DNA of 64,000 nt from NCBI GenBank assembly GCA_046051225.1, contig JBJOOR010000002.1, positions 1-64,000 on the forward strand, given 5' to 3'. Source of the DNA: CAIODY01 sp046051225 (lineage in GTDB: Bacteria; Bacteroidota; Bacteroidia; Chitinophagales; CAIODY01). Below, piece after piece: positions 56,474-64,000 of this stretch (position 1 is its first letter; each line of letters begins with the position of its first letter). The notes under the pieces were generated by a model. It worked only from the letters and a program-made list of their open reading frames with translations, was not told the DNA's origin and searched no databases. The position numbers were made by a program, and so were the translations under genes.

Positions 56474-56506
56474 CAAAACTAAATAAGTTTTGGTGTATGT
56501 ATCAAA
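56474..56506 (-). promoter_or_regulatory. Promoter of the crp-like/DCC operon
   Basis: On the minus strand TTTG (56503-56506), 21 bases, then TAGTTTTG (56474-56481), a full match to the TTTG-N19-21-TAnnTTTG form; the ATG follows 18 bases downstream. Confidence 0.65.
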
Positions 56507-56625
56507 TCTTTTTTTACTTTCAATTGTTACAGCATAATGATTGAAATTGTTTTCTATTCTAATCTAATTTAAAAATTAGTATTTTCGCACCTCTATTTTT
56601 TAATTAATAACTAAATAAATTATAT

Positions 56626-57798
56626 ATGAAAGAAGTATTTGTAGTGGCTGTAGCTCGTACGCCAGTTGGTGCTTTTGGAGGTTCATTATCTTCGTTAAAT
56701 GCTGTGCAGTTGGGTAGTATAGCCATCAAAGCAGCTGTTGAACGTGCAGGCATTAAACCCGAAATGGTACAAGAAGTTTATTATGGCAATGTAGTAAGTG
56801 CTAATATTGGTCAAGCCCCAGTTACACAAGCCTTAATTGGCGCAGGTTTACCCGATACTACACCAGGTACAACTATTAATAAAGTATGTGCCAGTGGTAT
56901 GAAAGCCATTATGTTGGCTGCTCAAAGTATTATGACAGGTGCAAACGATATAGTAGTAGCAGGTGGTATGGAAAGTATGAGCAATATTCCGTTTTATTTA
57001 GATAAAGCCCGTAATGGTTATAGAATGGGCAACGGAACTATCATTGATGGAATGATTAAAGATGGTTTATGGGATCCGTATGGCAATGTACACATGGGTA
57101 ATTGTGGCGAAGTATGTGCTAAGCATTATAATTTTACTCGTGAACAACAAGATGCATTTGCTATTGAAAGCTATACAAGAGCTATCAATGCTACTAAAGC
57201 CGGCTATTTTAAAAATGAAATTGTTCCAGTTGAAATTGTTGGTAAAGAGCCAATTACAGTAACAGAAGATGAGCAATTTAAAAAAGTGAAATTCGAAAAA
57301 GTACCTCAATTAAAACCAGCTTTTCAGAAAGATGGAACAGTAACAGCCGCCAATGCTTCACCATTAAGTGATGGTGCATCGGCATTAGTTTTAATGAGTG
57401 CTGAAAAAGTAAAAGAATTAGGTTTAAAGCCTTTAGCAAAAATTAGAGGATTTGCTGATGCAGCACAAAAACCTGAATGGTTTACTACTGCACCTGCTAA
57501 GGCTATTCCATTAGCATTAAAAAATGCAGGGTTATCATTAGCTGATGTTGATTTGCATGAAGTAAACGAAGCTTTTGCTGTGGTGGCAATGGCTAACGCA
57601 AAAGAGTTAGATATACCAATGGAAAAAATAAATATTTGGGGTGGTGCTATTGCATTAGGTCATGCATTAGGCAGTAGTGGAAGTAGAATTGTAATTACAT
57701 TAATTTCTGCCTTGCAACATTCCAATGGCAAAATTGGTGTAGCAAGCATTTGTAATGGCGGTGGCGGCGCATCTGCTATTGTAATTGAAAAAATATAA
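56626..57798 (+). CDS. Acetyl-CoA C-acetyltransferase (thiolase)
   Basis: A 390-residue cytoplasmic thiolase, which joins or splits two acyl-CoA units (acetoacetyl-CoA). The active sites are NKVCASGMKA with C88, HEVNEAFA, the GGAIALGHALG block with the catalytic histidine (Ala replaces the common Pro after it), and CNGGGGAS with the second cysteine. Length is standard. Monocistronic with its own terminator. Confidence 0.93.
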   Translation: MKEVFVVAVARTPVGAFGGSLSSLNAVQLGSIAIKAAVERAGIKPEMVQEVYYGNVVSANIGQAPVTQALIGAGLPDTTPGTTINKVCASGMKAIMLAAQSIMTGANDIVVAGGMESMSNIPFYLDKARNGYRMGNGTIIDGMIKDGLWDPYGNVHMGNCGEVCAKHYNFTREQQDAFAIESYTRAINATKAGYFKNEIVPVEIVGKEPITVTEDEQFKKVKFEKVPQLKPAFQKDGTVTAANASPLSDGASALVLMSAEKVKELGLKPLAKIRGFADAAQKPEWFTTAPAKAIPLALKNAGLSLADVDLHEVNEAFAVVAMANAKELDIPMEKINIWGGAIALGHALGSSGSRIVITLISALQHSNGKIGVASICNGGGGASAIVIEKI

Positions 57799-57811
57799 GG
57801 TTTGTATAATT

Positions 57812-57846
57812 AAAAAAGCAACGATAAACATATCGTTGCTTTTTTT
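57812..57846. terminator. Terminator after the thiolase gene
   Basis: A 15-bp perfect stem (57812-57826 with 57831-57845), 4-base loop, A and T runs on both sides; lies between convergent genes. Confidence 0.92.
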
Positions 57847-57892
57847 GCCTATCCATTACTTTGTTAAAGTCAATTATTTTTTAATTGATCAA

Positions 57893-58468
57893 TTAAAGAG
57901 TTGACTGTGATTCAATAAAATCGGCCATTTCAAGCAGATTGTTAAATATTAAATCCATCTCGGCTGTTGTTTGATTGTTGTATTCTTGTCTATCATCAAT
58001 AAAAATGGTGTGCATACCTAAGTTTCTACCAAATTGCATATCGCTAATATTATTGCCTACCATTATTGATTTCGAAAAATCAATTTCTTCAAAATCTTGT
58101 TTAGCTTGTAAGCCCATGCCCGATGCTGGTTTACGATGTGTGCTGGTTTCTTTATTGGTATCGGTACAAAAATAAATTTTATCAATTCTTCCTTCATGCT
58201 TTTCAATTTCAGCAAGCATATTGGAATGAATATTATTTAAATCATCTAGCGTCATTAAGCCAATACCTACGCCACGTTGATTAGTAATGATTAAAATTAG
58301 ACTAAACATTTCAGCCAATTTTTTCATGGCTGGCAATGTGGTATCAAAAAATTTATACTGACTCCAATTTCTAACATAATCACCAGGTGTATCATGATTT
58401 AAAACACCATCACGGTCTAAAAATAATGTCCAATCTCCATCTATGTTTTTTGCAAATTCTGTATTCAT
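57893..58468 (-). CDS. HAD-IIIA hydrolase, histidinol-phosphatase/GmhB-like
   Basis: A 191-residue phosphatase. LFLDRDGVLN (DxD near 17-19), LIITNQRGVG, HRKPASGM with Lys, and MVGNNISDMQFG are the HAD-IIIA motifs as in GmhB (heptose bisphosphate phosphatase) or HisB-N. The Cys/His zinc loop of classic GmhB is largely missing (only one Cys, in YFCTDTN), so the substrate is uncertain. It begins directly after the stop of the YkgJ-like gene. Confidence 0.8.
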   Translation of the reverse strand: MNTEFAKNIDGDWTLFLDRDGVLNHDTPGDYVRNWSQYKFFDTTLPAMKKLAEMFSLILIITNQRGVGIGLMTLDDLNNIHSNMLAEIEKHEGRIDKIYFCTDTNKETSTHRKPASGMGLQAKQDFEEIDFSKSIMVGNNISDMQFGRNLGMHTIFIDDRQEYNNQTTAEMDLIFNNLLEMADFIESQSTL

Positions 58469-58966
58469 TTATTTAGGTTGATAATGTTTTTTTAATCCTT
58501 CTGTAATCATTGCCACTGCTGGGCAAATCATACTATTTAGATAAGTTATTTTTAATTTATTATGAATTTTATTTTGTTGTGTATGTGGATAATCGCGGCA
58601 TGCCCCAGGGCGGCTATCATACACCGAACAGTATTTATCAGCCCCTAAAAACGGGCAAGGCATTTGTTTGAAAACATAATCGTAATCCTCATCAATCCGC
58701 AAATATTTTTCGGTAAACTGCGATGGCTTTAGTCTTAATTCATCAGCCAATCTATCAATGTCTTTATCTTTTAAAAGTGGGCCTGTGGTGTTGCAACAAT
58801 TAGCACATTGTAGGCAATCTATTTTTTCAAATGCTTCATCGTGCAATTGATTTGTAATTTTATCTAAGTCACGTGGCACAAACTTTTTAAGCCGTTCAAA
58901 AAATTTTTTATTTTCCGAATTTTTCGAAATAGACAGTTTTAAAATAGATTGATATTCGGGTAACAT
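58469..58966 (-). CDS. YkgJ-family cysteine-cluster protein
   Basis: A 165-residue protein with the metal-chelating cluster of the YkgJ/UPF0153 family: CLQCANCCNTTGPLL, then CPFLGADKYCSVYDSRPGACRDYPH. The seven or eight cysteines probably bind zinc or iron. It overlaps the LRR gene by one base and abuts the HAD gene, making a three-gene operon. The function of the family is not established. Confidence 0.87.
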   Translation of the reverse strand: MLPEYQSILKLSISKNSENKKFFERLKKFVPRDLDKITNQLHDEAFEKIDCLQCANCCNTTGPLLKDKDIDRLADELRLKPSQFTEKYLRIDEDYDYVFKQMPCPFLGADKYCSVYDSRPGACRDYPHTQQNKIHNKLKITYLNSMICPAVAMITEGLKKHYQPK

Positions 58967-60009
58967 TATTTAGGAATATTTATTTTGATTTGTGGTTCGT
59001 ATAAATATACATTTATCAATCCCGATTTTTTACCACACGATTTTATATCGTCTACTCTATTATCAATTTTTTGGCTTGTGTAGGATATGCATACACGGCT
59101 TGATAAGGATAATAAATCAATTATTGTTTCGTTTCTATCAATTTGTAATAAGCCTAAATGCCTAATATCAAACATGGCTTCATCGATGAATGTAAGCGGA
59201 TTATTTTCAACACTTAAGTAAGTAAGTTTTTGAATATGCTGTACATCTTCTAATCCAATATCTTTAATGTCGTTGCTCGATAAATCGAGATAAGTTAAAT
59301 TACTTGTTAAATTAATTGGTACATGGTGTAAGCCACAAGCCGCCATTGATAGGGTTTTCAAATTTTTAAATGCTCTTTGATTTGCCCAAACTCCCCTAAA
59401 CTCTTCAACAGGATTATTGGTTAGATATAAAGATTGAAGTTGATAAATTCGTTGAACACAATCGGGTATAATTTTTATTTTATTGTATTTTAAATTCAAT
59501 TCTTTTAGTACATAATTATCTGCAAAGTCGCATGGAAATTGTTCGATATTATTATTTTTCAATACCAACCTTTCTAATTTTGGTAGTTCTAAAAGCTCCT
59601 TGGTAAATAATCGTAGCTTACAATTAATAACTCTAATCTCTTTTAAATTGGTACAATTTTTTATGTCTTCGGGCAAAAAAGAAATTTCATCATCAATTAA
59701 ATTTAAAACTTCCAACGATTTTAAATTTCCAATTCTATAATCAATTCTTTTTAATCCGTTTCGAATAGTAAGTTTAGTAAGGTTCGGAAATTCATAAACG
59801 GCATCAGGTAATTTTTCAATACCAGATAATGATAATTCACGAACGTCATTGATATTCAAAAATGCTTTTTTTAAATCATTATACCTGCCACCAGTTCTTG
59901 ATAGTTCCATTGTTAAGCCTTGTTTCTTTTTTTTTGTTGAAACTTTTCTTTGGGCTTCAACCACATGAAAGCAGAAAATAAAAAATAGTATAGTAAAAAG
60001 TAAACGCAA
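58966..60009 (-). CDS. Exported leucine-rich-repeat protein
   Basis: A 347-residue protein with signal peptide (MRLLFTILFFIFCFHVVEAQ) followed by about ten LRR units of 22-24 residues between about 60 and 290, pattern L..L.L..N.I..IP..: e.g. LKELNLKYNKIKIIPDCVQ, LQSLYLTNNPVEEF, LTYLDLSSNDIKDI, LTYLSVENNPLTFI. No T9SS tail, so it is probably periplasmic. LRR surfaces bind proteins; the partner is unknown. First gene of the operon with the cysteine-cluster and HAD genes. Confidence 0.85.
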   Translation of the reverse strand: MRLLFTILFFIFCFHVVEAQRKVSTKKKKQGLTMELSRTGGRYNDLKKAFLNINDVRELSLSGIEKLPDAVYEFPNLTKLTIRNGLKRIDYRIGNLKSLEVLNLIDDEISFLPEDIKNCTNLKEIRVINCKLRLFTKELLELPKLERLVLKNNNIEQFPCDFADNYVLKELNLKYNKIKIIPDCVQRIYQLQSLYLTNNPVEEFRGVWANQRAFKNLKTLSMAACGLHHVPINLTSNLTYLDLSSNDIKDIGLEDVQHIQKLTYLSVENNPLTFIDEAMFDIRHLGLLQIDRNETIIDLLSLSSRVCISYTSQKIDNRVDDIKSCGKKSGLINVYLYEPQIKINIPK

Positions 60010-60025
60010 ATGTTTTTTGTTTTTT

Positions 60026-60033
60026 CAAAGATA
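60026..60033 (-). promoter_or_regulatory. -7 promoter box of the LRR operon
   Basis: On the minus strand TATCTTTG matches TAnnTTTG, 16 bases before the ATG. No clear -33 box at the right spacing. Confidence 0.4.
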
Positions 60034-60094
60034 AAAAAATGGTTTTGAAACTGCTTATAGAATATTATTTTAAAGTTATATTTTTCAACAAACC

Positions 60095-60126
60095 TTTGTA
60101 AGCGTCAAGTTTTGCAGTTATTTTTG
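60095..60126 (+). promoter_or_regulatory. Promoter of the lamin-tail/Calx-beta gene
   Basis: TTTG (60095-60098), 20 bases, then TATTTTTG (60119-60126): a full Bacteroidota-type promoter 23 bases before the ATG. Confidence 0.65.
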
Positions 60127-60149
60127 AATTCTTTAAAAATCAAAAAGAA

Positions 60150-62408
60150 ATGAAAAAAAATCTACTAGTATTAGTTTTTGCATTATTAAGTTTTAAAATT
60201 TCAAATGCACAATTCGGTGCTCCATGTACTGATTTATTTATATCAGAATATATTGAACCAGGAGCTGGGCATAGTGGCGATAAAGCAATAGAAATATACA
60301 ATCCATCATCTACCGCTATTGATATTTTTGGATACAAATTAATGCAATTTTCAAATGGTGCTTGTACACCAAATGTTACTTTTAATTTTAATCATAAATT
60401 AATTCAGCCTAATGATGTATATGTAATTACTGCCACAGGATTAACTACCAGTGCAGATTCAGCAGTTTTATTTGCTGTTCGTGATACGTTTTATGGAAGC
60501 ATAAATTTTAATGGCGATGATGTAATCATGCTTAAAAATGCAACTGGCGATACACTTGATATTTTCGGAAATTTGAATTGCATCGACCCAGGTAATAATT
60601 GGATGTTGGCTGGTGGCGATTCAACCCAAAATATAACTTTGGTTCGTAAGCCTACTATTCATAATGGCACAAAAACTTTTTCTCAATTTCAAAATGAATG
60701 GATTGCATATCCTACAAATACGTTAACCAATTTGGGTTCACATACTATGAATCCATGTTCATCAGCTAATCCTGCTGTAAATTTTTCTGTAATTCAAACT
60801 ACAGTTTTAGAAAGCGCAGGCACAATTAATTTAACAGTACAATTAAATTCGGCTTGCCCGAATCAGGTTACGGTAGATGTTCAAGTAGCACTTGGTAGTG
60901 CCACATTAGGCAGTGATTATACATTTGTTAATCAAACTTTAACTTTCCCTGCTAATGTAACAACACAAAATGCAACAGTTACAATTATTGATGATGCACT
61001 AATTGAATCAACAGAAGCTATAAAATTCAGATTATTAAATCCAACAAATGGAGCTGTGTTAGGCAAAGATTCATTTGAATATGTAAGCATTACAGATAAT
61101 GATTTTGCTTCGCCAACTTTTTATTTTAGTACACCAACTTTTAAAACCATAAATGAATCAAATACTACATTTCCTGTTTTGGTAAATTTAGGTTCGCCTT
61201 CGGCAAATGCTTCTACTATTGATGCTATCATAAAAGTTGCAAATGCAACACCTGCTATTGATTATACCATTGCAAATAATGGCACCATGAATTTTGCAGC
61301 CAGCTCAACAGGACCAGATACTATTTGGGTTAGCATTATTGATGATTGTATTCATGAAACTTTAGATTCAATTTATTTAGTTTTAAGAAATCCATCAGGC
61401 TCAAACGTAGTTGGAACAGATAGTATTTTCAAAATATTTATTGGCGATAATGATGCTATTCCATCGGTTTCATTTTCTACAACTACACCAAGTTTAAATG
61501 AAAATGTAGGTGTTTATAATTTGAATGTTTCTATTCAAACGCCAAATTGCGATACTACAAAAGTTACTGTAAATGTAGTTGGCGGAAGTGCTATTTTAGG
61601 AACAGATTACACAGCTACATTGCCCGTAACAGTAGTGTTCTTACCTAATTCAACCACTACACAAGTTATTCCAATTACTATTATTGATGATTTAATTGTA
61701 GAAGGATTAGATTCAATTATGTTGCAATTATCAAACCCAACAAACGGCGCAACTATATTGATGCCTACAAAAAAAATATACATTAAAGACAATGATACAT
61801 TAGCCGTTACATCTGTATCGTTTGTAAATAGTTTTGTTTCAAAAATCGAAAGCGATGGTTTAGTAAATATTCCATTAGCAGTTACAAACCCAACAAATTC
61901 AGCTATCACAGTGCCATTTACTATCAGTGGTTTATGTACACAAAATGTAGATGATACATTTTTTACAACTTCGCCATTAACTATTCCTGCAAATGCTACA
62001 TCAACAAATATTCAAGTAAATATTATTGATGATATTTTAGTTGAATCGGCAGAAAATGTAATCATAACCTTAGGAACGCCAACCAATGCAGTATTGGGCT
62101 CTATCAGTTCATTCACACTTTATATTACAGATAATGATGCAAATGGAATCGCTTCAATTAAAACCAATTATAAATTATTAATTTATCCAAACCCAACCAA
62201 AAACCAGTTAACAGTATTAAGTAATCAGTTTGTGCTTAAATCAATTGAAATTACAAATTTATTAGGTCAAAAAATGAATGTAGAAATGGTTGGTATTGCT
62301 ACTTCAAACTTGCAACTGAATACTGCCAACTTGCCTTTAGGCATTTACTTTATAAAGGCAACCGATGAAAAAGGAAACATCTATAATTCTAAATTTACAA
62401 AACAATAA
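60150..62408 (+). CDS. T9SS-secreted protein with lamin-tail and Calx-beta domains
   Basis: A 752-residue secreted protein. Signal peptide MKKNLLVLVFALLSFKISNA; lamin-tail domain at about 24-185 (DLFISEYIEPGAGHSGDKAIEIYN ... GDDVIMLKN); then four Calx-beta repeats of about 110 residues, each ending with acidic ITDND, IGDND, IKDND and ITDND, which fit calcium binding; then a type A T9SS sorting domain (IYPNPTKNQLTV ... LPLGIYFIKATDEKG). Likely surface-bound adhesive or scaffold protein. Its stop overlaps the next ATG by one base. Confidence 0.9.
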   Translation: MKKNLLVLVFALLSFKISNAQFGAPCTDLFISEYIEPGAGHSGDKAIEIYNPSSTAIDIFGYKLMQFSNGACTPNVTFNFNHKLIQPNDVYVITATGLTTSADSAVLFAVRDTFYGSINFNGDDVIMLKNATGDTLDIFGNLNCIDPGNNWMLAGGDSTQNITLVRKPTIHNGTKTFSQFQNEWIAYPTNTLTNLGSHTMNPCSSANPAVNFSVIQTTVLESAGTINLTVQLNSACPNQVTVDVQVALGSATLGSDYTFVNQTLTFPANVTTQNATVTIIDDALIESTEAIKFRLLNPTNGAVLGKDSFEYVSITDNDFASPTFYFSTPTFKTINESNTTFPVLVNLGSPSANASTIDAIIKVANATPAIDYTIANNGTMNFAASSTGPDTIWVSIIDDCIHETLDSIYLVLRNPSGSNVVGTDSIFKIFIGDNDAIPSVSFSTTTPSLNENVGVYNLNVSIQTPNCDTTKVTVNVVGGSAILGTDYTATLPVTVVFLPNSTTTQVIPITIIDDLIVEGLDSIMLQLSNPTNGATILMPTKKIYIKDNDTLAVTSVSFVNSFVSKIESDGLVNIPLAVTNPTNSAITVPFTISGLCTQNVDDTFFTTSPLTIPANATSTNIQVNIIDDILVESAENVIITLGTPTNAVLGSISSFTLYITDNDANGIASIKTNYKLLIYPNPTKNQLTVLSNQFVLKSIEITNLLGQKMNVEMVGIATSNLQLNTANLPLGIYFIKATDEKGNIYNSKFTKQ

Positions 62409-63337
62409 TGTTCGCAATAGCAATTCATGGTGGCGCAGGAACTTTAACAAAAAGCATGATGAGTGCGGATAAAGAAAAACAATATTTATCAGCATTACAT
62501 GAAGCTACAACAGTTGGAAAATTAATTTTACAAAATGGTGGAAGTGCTTTAGATGCTGTGGAGCAAGCAGTTGTATCATTAGAAAATTGCCCATTATTTA
62601 ATGCTGGCAAAGGAGCTGTATTTAATCATAAAGGCGAACACGAATTAGATGCATCTATCATGTTTGGTAAAAATACTTCGGCAGGTGCGGTGGCAGGCGT
62701 AAAGCATATTGCAAACCCAATTTCATTAGCCAAAGCAGTTTTACAAAAATCAAATCATGTAATGTTAATGGGCGATGGAGCCGAGCAATTTGCTAAAGAA
62801 CAAAATATTGATTTGGTTGACCAATCTTATTTTTATAATGAATTTAGGTTTCAGCAATGGCAAGAAATAAAGAATGAAGATAGGTTTATGCTTGATCATT
62901 CTGTTTCAGTTCAAGAAAAAAAGAAAGGAACAGTTGGCGCAGTGGCATTAGATTCATTTGGCAATTTAGCAGCAGCCACATCAACAGGTGGCATGACAAA
63001 CAAAAAATGGGGCAGAGTAGGTGATACGCCCATCATTGGTGCAGGCACTTATGCTAACAACAATACTTGTGCAGTTTCATGCACAGGGCATGGCGAATTT
63101 TTTATAGAGCAAGTAGTAGCTTATGATGTTCATTGCTTAATGTTATATAAAAACATGACGCTGAAAGGAGCTACAGAATATGTGGTGTTAGATAAATTAA
63201 AAAATATAGAAGCCGAAGGTGGATTGATTGCGGTAGATAATTTAGGTAACATTTCTTTAGTATTTAATTCTGAAGGAATGTATAGGGCATTTTTTAAAGA
63301 GGGAAATGAAAAAATTGAAACTGCCATTTATTCGTAG
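62408..63337 (+). CDS. Isoaspartyl peptidase/L-asparaginase (Ntn-hydrolase)
   Basis: A 309-residue protein of the plant-type asparaginase family. It is made as a precursor and cleaves itself before a threonine that becomes the nucleophile, here T175 in KKKGTVGAVALD. Other conserved blocks are IAIHGGAGTL at the start, NAGKGAVFNHKGEHELDASIM, ATSTGGMTNKKWGRVGDTPIIGAGTYA and SCTGHGEFF. No signal peptide. Removes isoaspartyl residues from peptides or hydrolyses asparagine. It is translationally coupled (TAATG) to the secreted protein upstream. Confidence 0.93.
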   Translation: MFAIAIHGGAGTLTKSMMSADKEKQYLSALHEATTVGKLILQNGGSALDAVEQAVVSLENCPLFNAGKGAVFNHKGEHELDASIMFGKNTSAGAVAGVKHIANPISLAKAVLQKSNHVMLMGDGAEQFAKEQNIDLVDQSYFYNEFRFQQWQEIKNEDRFMLDHSVSVQEKKKGTVGAVALDSFGNLAAATSTGGMTNKKWGRVGDTPIIGAGTYANNNTCAVSCTGHGEFFIEQVVAYDVHCLMLYKNMTLKGATEYVVLDKLKNIEAEGGLIAVDNLGNISLVFNSEGMYRAFFKEGNEKIETAIYS

Positions 63338-63363
63338 ATTCAAAAAATACAAATTTTTATGAT

Positions 63364-63399
63364 AAAAAGAGTTGTCGATAAAATGGCAGCTCTTTTTTT
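63364..63399 (+). terminator. Terminator after the isoaspartyl peptidase gene
   Basis: Stem AAAAAGAGTTG/CAGCTCTTTTT with one G-T pair, a 13-base loop and a T run. Confidence 0.7.
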
Positions 63400-63432
63400 G
63401 TTTTAAATATTTTTTTAGTAAAATAAATAATG

Positions 63433-63440
63433 TAAATTTG
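63433..63440 (+). promoter_or_regulatory. -7 promoter box of the HipB-like/HipA-like operon
   Basis: TAAATTTG matches TAnnTTTG, 38 bases before the ATG; the -33 position has only TTTT. Confidence 0.4.
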
Positions 63441-63478
63441 TATCGGTAATGATTCAATAATAATTAAAAAAATAGATA

Positions 63479-63811
63479 ATGAATCAAATAAGATACGAAA
63501 ATAATTTATATGCTATGACTGATAGAGCTATTATTACAAGTGTTTGTAATAGCTTAAGACAAATGCGATTGAATAAAAATATTTCGCAAACAGAGTTAGC
63601 CAAAAAATCGGGCATTAGTAGAATTACGATTAGCAGAATGGAGATAGGCAAAGCAATTAATTTATTAACTATGGTTCAAGTATTACGAGCTTTAGATGAA
63701 TTAGATTTAATAAATGAATTTATTAAAGAACCTGAAATAAGCCCTATCATGTTGATGGAAGCACAACAAAAATATTACCGTCAGAAAGCTTCACCTAAAA
63801 ACAAAAAATAA
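63479..63811 (+). CDS. XRE-family regulator, HipB-like antitoxin
   Basis: A 110-residue protein with one helix-turn-helix (about 22-75: LRQMRLNKNISQTELAKKSGISRITISRMEIGK) and a short, Pro-containing, Lys-rich C-terminus. Position and coupling (TAATG, one base) with a HipA-like gene mark it as the antitoxin and autorepressor of a HipBA-type pair. An internal ATG at 63515 (MTDRAII) could also be the start. The operator is not evident. Confidence 0.85.
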   Translation: MNQIRYENNLYAMTDRAIITSVCNSLRQMRLNKNISQTELAKKSGISRITISRMEIGKAINLLTMVQVLRALDELDLINEFIKEPEISPIMLMEAQQKYYRQKASPKNKK

Positions 63812-64000
63812 TGCTAGCACAAATTAAAATTTGGAATCAGCAAGTTGGTGTTGTGTTTTGGGATAACAAACGAAATTGTGCAGTGTTTGAATATCAAGCT
63901 TCCTTTTTAAAATCGGGCTTAGCATTATCTCCTATTCAAATGCCTCCATCCATCAATAGTATGGGTAACTCAATCTTTTCATTTCCTAATTTGAATTTTG
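63811..64000 (+). CDS. HipA N-terminal domain protein (partial, runs off the window)
   Basis: The 63 visible residues match the N-subdomain 1 of HipA toxins: IWNQQVGVVFWDN, FEYQASFLKSGLALSPIQMP. In E. coli this domain precedes the kinase domain in the same chain; in many Bacteroidota it is a separate small protein followed by the kinase gene (HipBST-like layout). The window ends before this can be decided. HipA-type kinases phosphorylate translation factors such as glutamyl-tRNA synthetase and cause growth arrest. Confidence 0.85.
   Translation, partial: MLAQIKIWNQQVGVVFWDNKRNCAVFEYQASFLKSGLALSPIQMPPSINSMGNSIFSFPNLNF

Overview
The window looks like chromosomal DNA of a low-GC member of the phylum Bacteroidota, perhaps a Chitinophagales-like lineage (the order is inference). 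Evidence: six genes carry type IX secretion (T9SS) C-terminal sorting tails; promoters have the TTTG-N19-21-TAnnTTTG form; there is a CarboxypepD_reg-type TonB receptor; and the cell-division order is murC-ftsQ-ftsA-ftsZ. No rRNA and no CRISPR array were seen. One tRNA (tRNA-Ala, GGC) is present.

Layout. 1-2.7 kb: tail of an OmpA-family protein, then a small variable region in front of murC (LprI-like gene, YhcG-type nuclease, lipoprotein) in which two flanking sequences occur twice, including a dead copy of the murC 5' end. 2.7-8.1 kb: murC, ftsQ, ftsA, ftsZ, closed by a strong terminator. 8.2-17.9 kb: a block of minus-strand genes typical of biological conflict: a PD-(D/E)XK nuclease; a PIN nuclease overlapping a 1001-residue helical protein; a HEPN ribonuclease overlapping a Cas2-like protein; and a four-gene run TcmP / three-Cys Gp37-Gp68 protein / phosphoribosyltransferase / DprA-like protein. 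A fragment of a T9SS sorting domain at 14.09 kb matches the end of the intact T9SS gene at 17.98 kb, so the four-gene run lies between two copies of one gene end. 18.0-32.5 kb: two secreted proteins, one of 4124 residues.

32.5-33.84 kb is non-coding and packed with inverted and direct repeats. 33.84-37.68 kb is a small integrated element: five small accessory genes and a large serine recombinase whose reading frame runs into tRNA-Ala, the probable attachment site. A DNA motif (ACGTCAAT and its complement) recurs through this element, including inside a coding region.

37.8-64 kb is mostly housekeeping and surface genes: MATE exporter, S1-type CvfB protein, XRE-Fic protein with a recognisable promoter/operator, T9SS proteins (one broken by an in-frame amber codon), sugar-nucleotide epimerase, HAD phosphatases, porin, GlcD-type oxidase with an FAH-family hydrolase, PadR regulator with a membrane partner, TonB receptor, Crp/Fnr regulator, thiolase, LRR protein, isoaspartyl peptidase, and at the right edge a HipB-like/HipA-like toxin-antitoxin pair cut by the window end.

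The best candidates for little-described biology are the PIN + 1001-aa pair, the HEPN + Cas2-like pair and the TcmP/three-Cys/PRTase/DprA operon. A second theme is that two islands (at murC and at the T9SS gene) are each bounded by a partial copy of the neighbouring gene end, which suggests cargo exchange through duplicated flanks.
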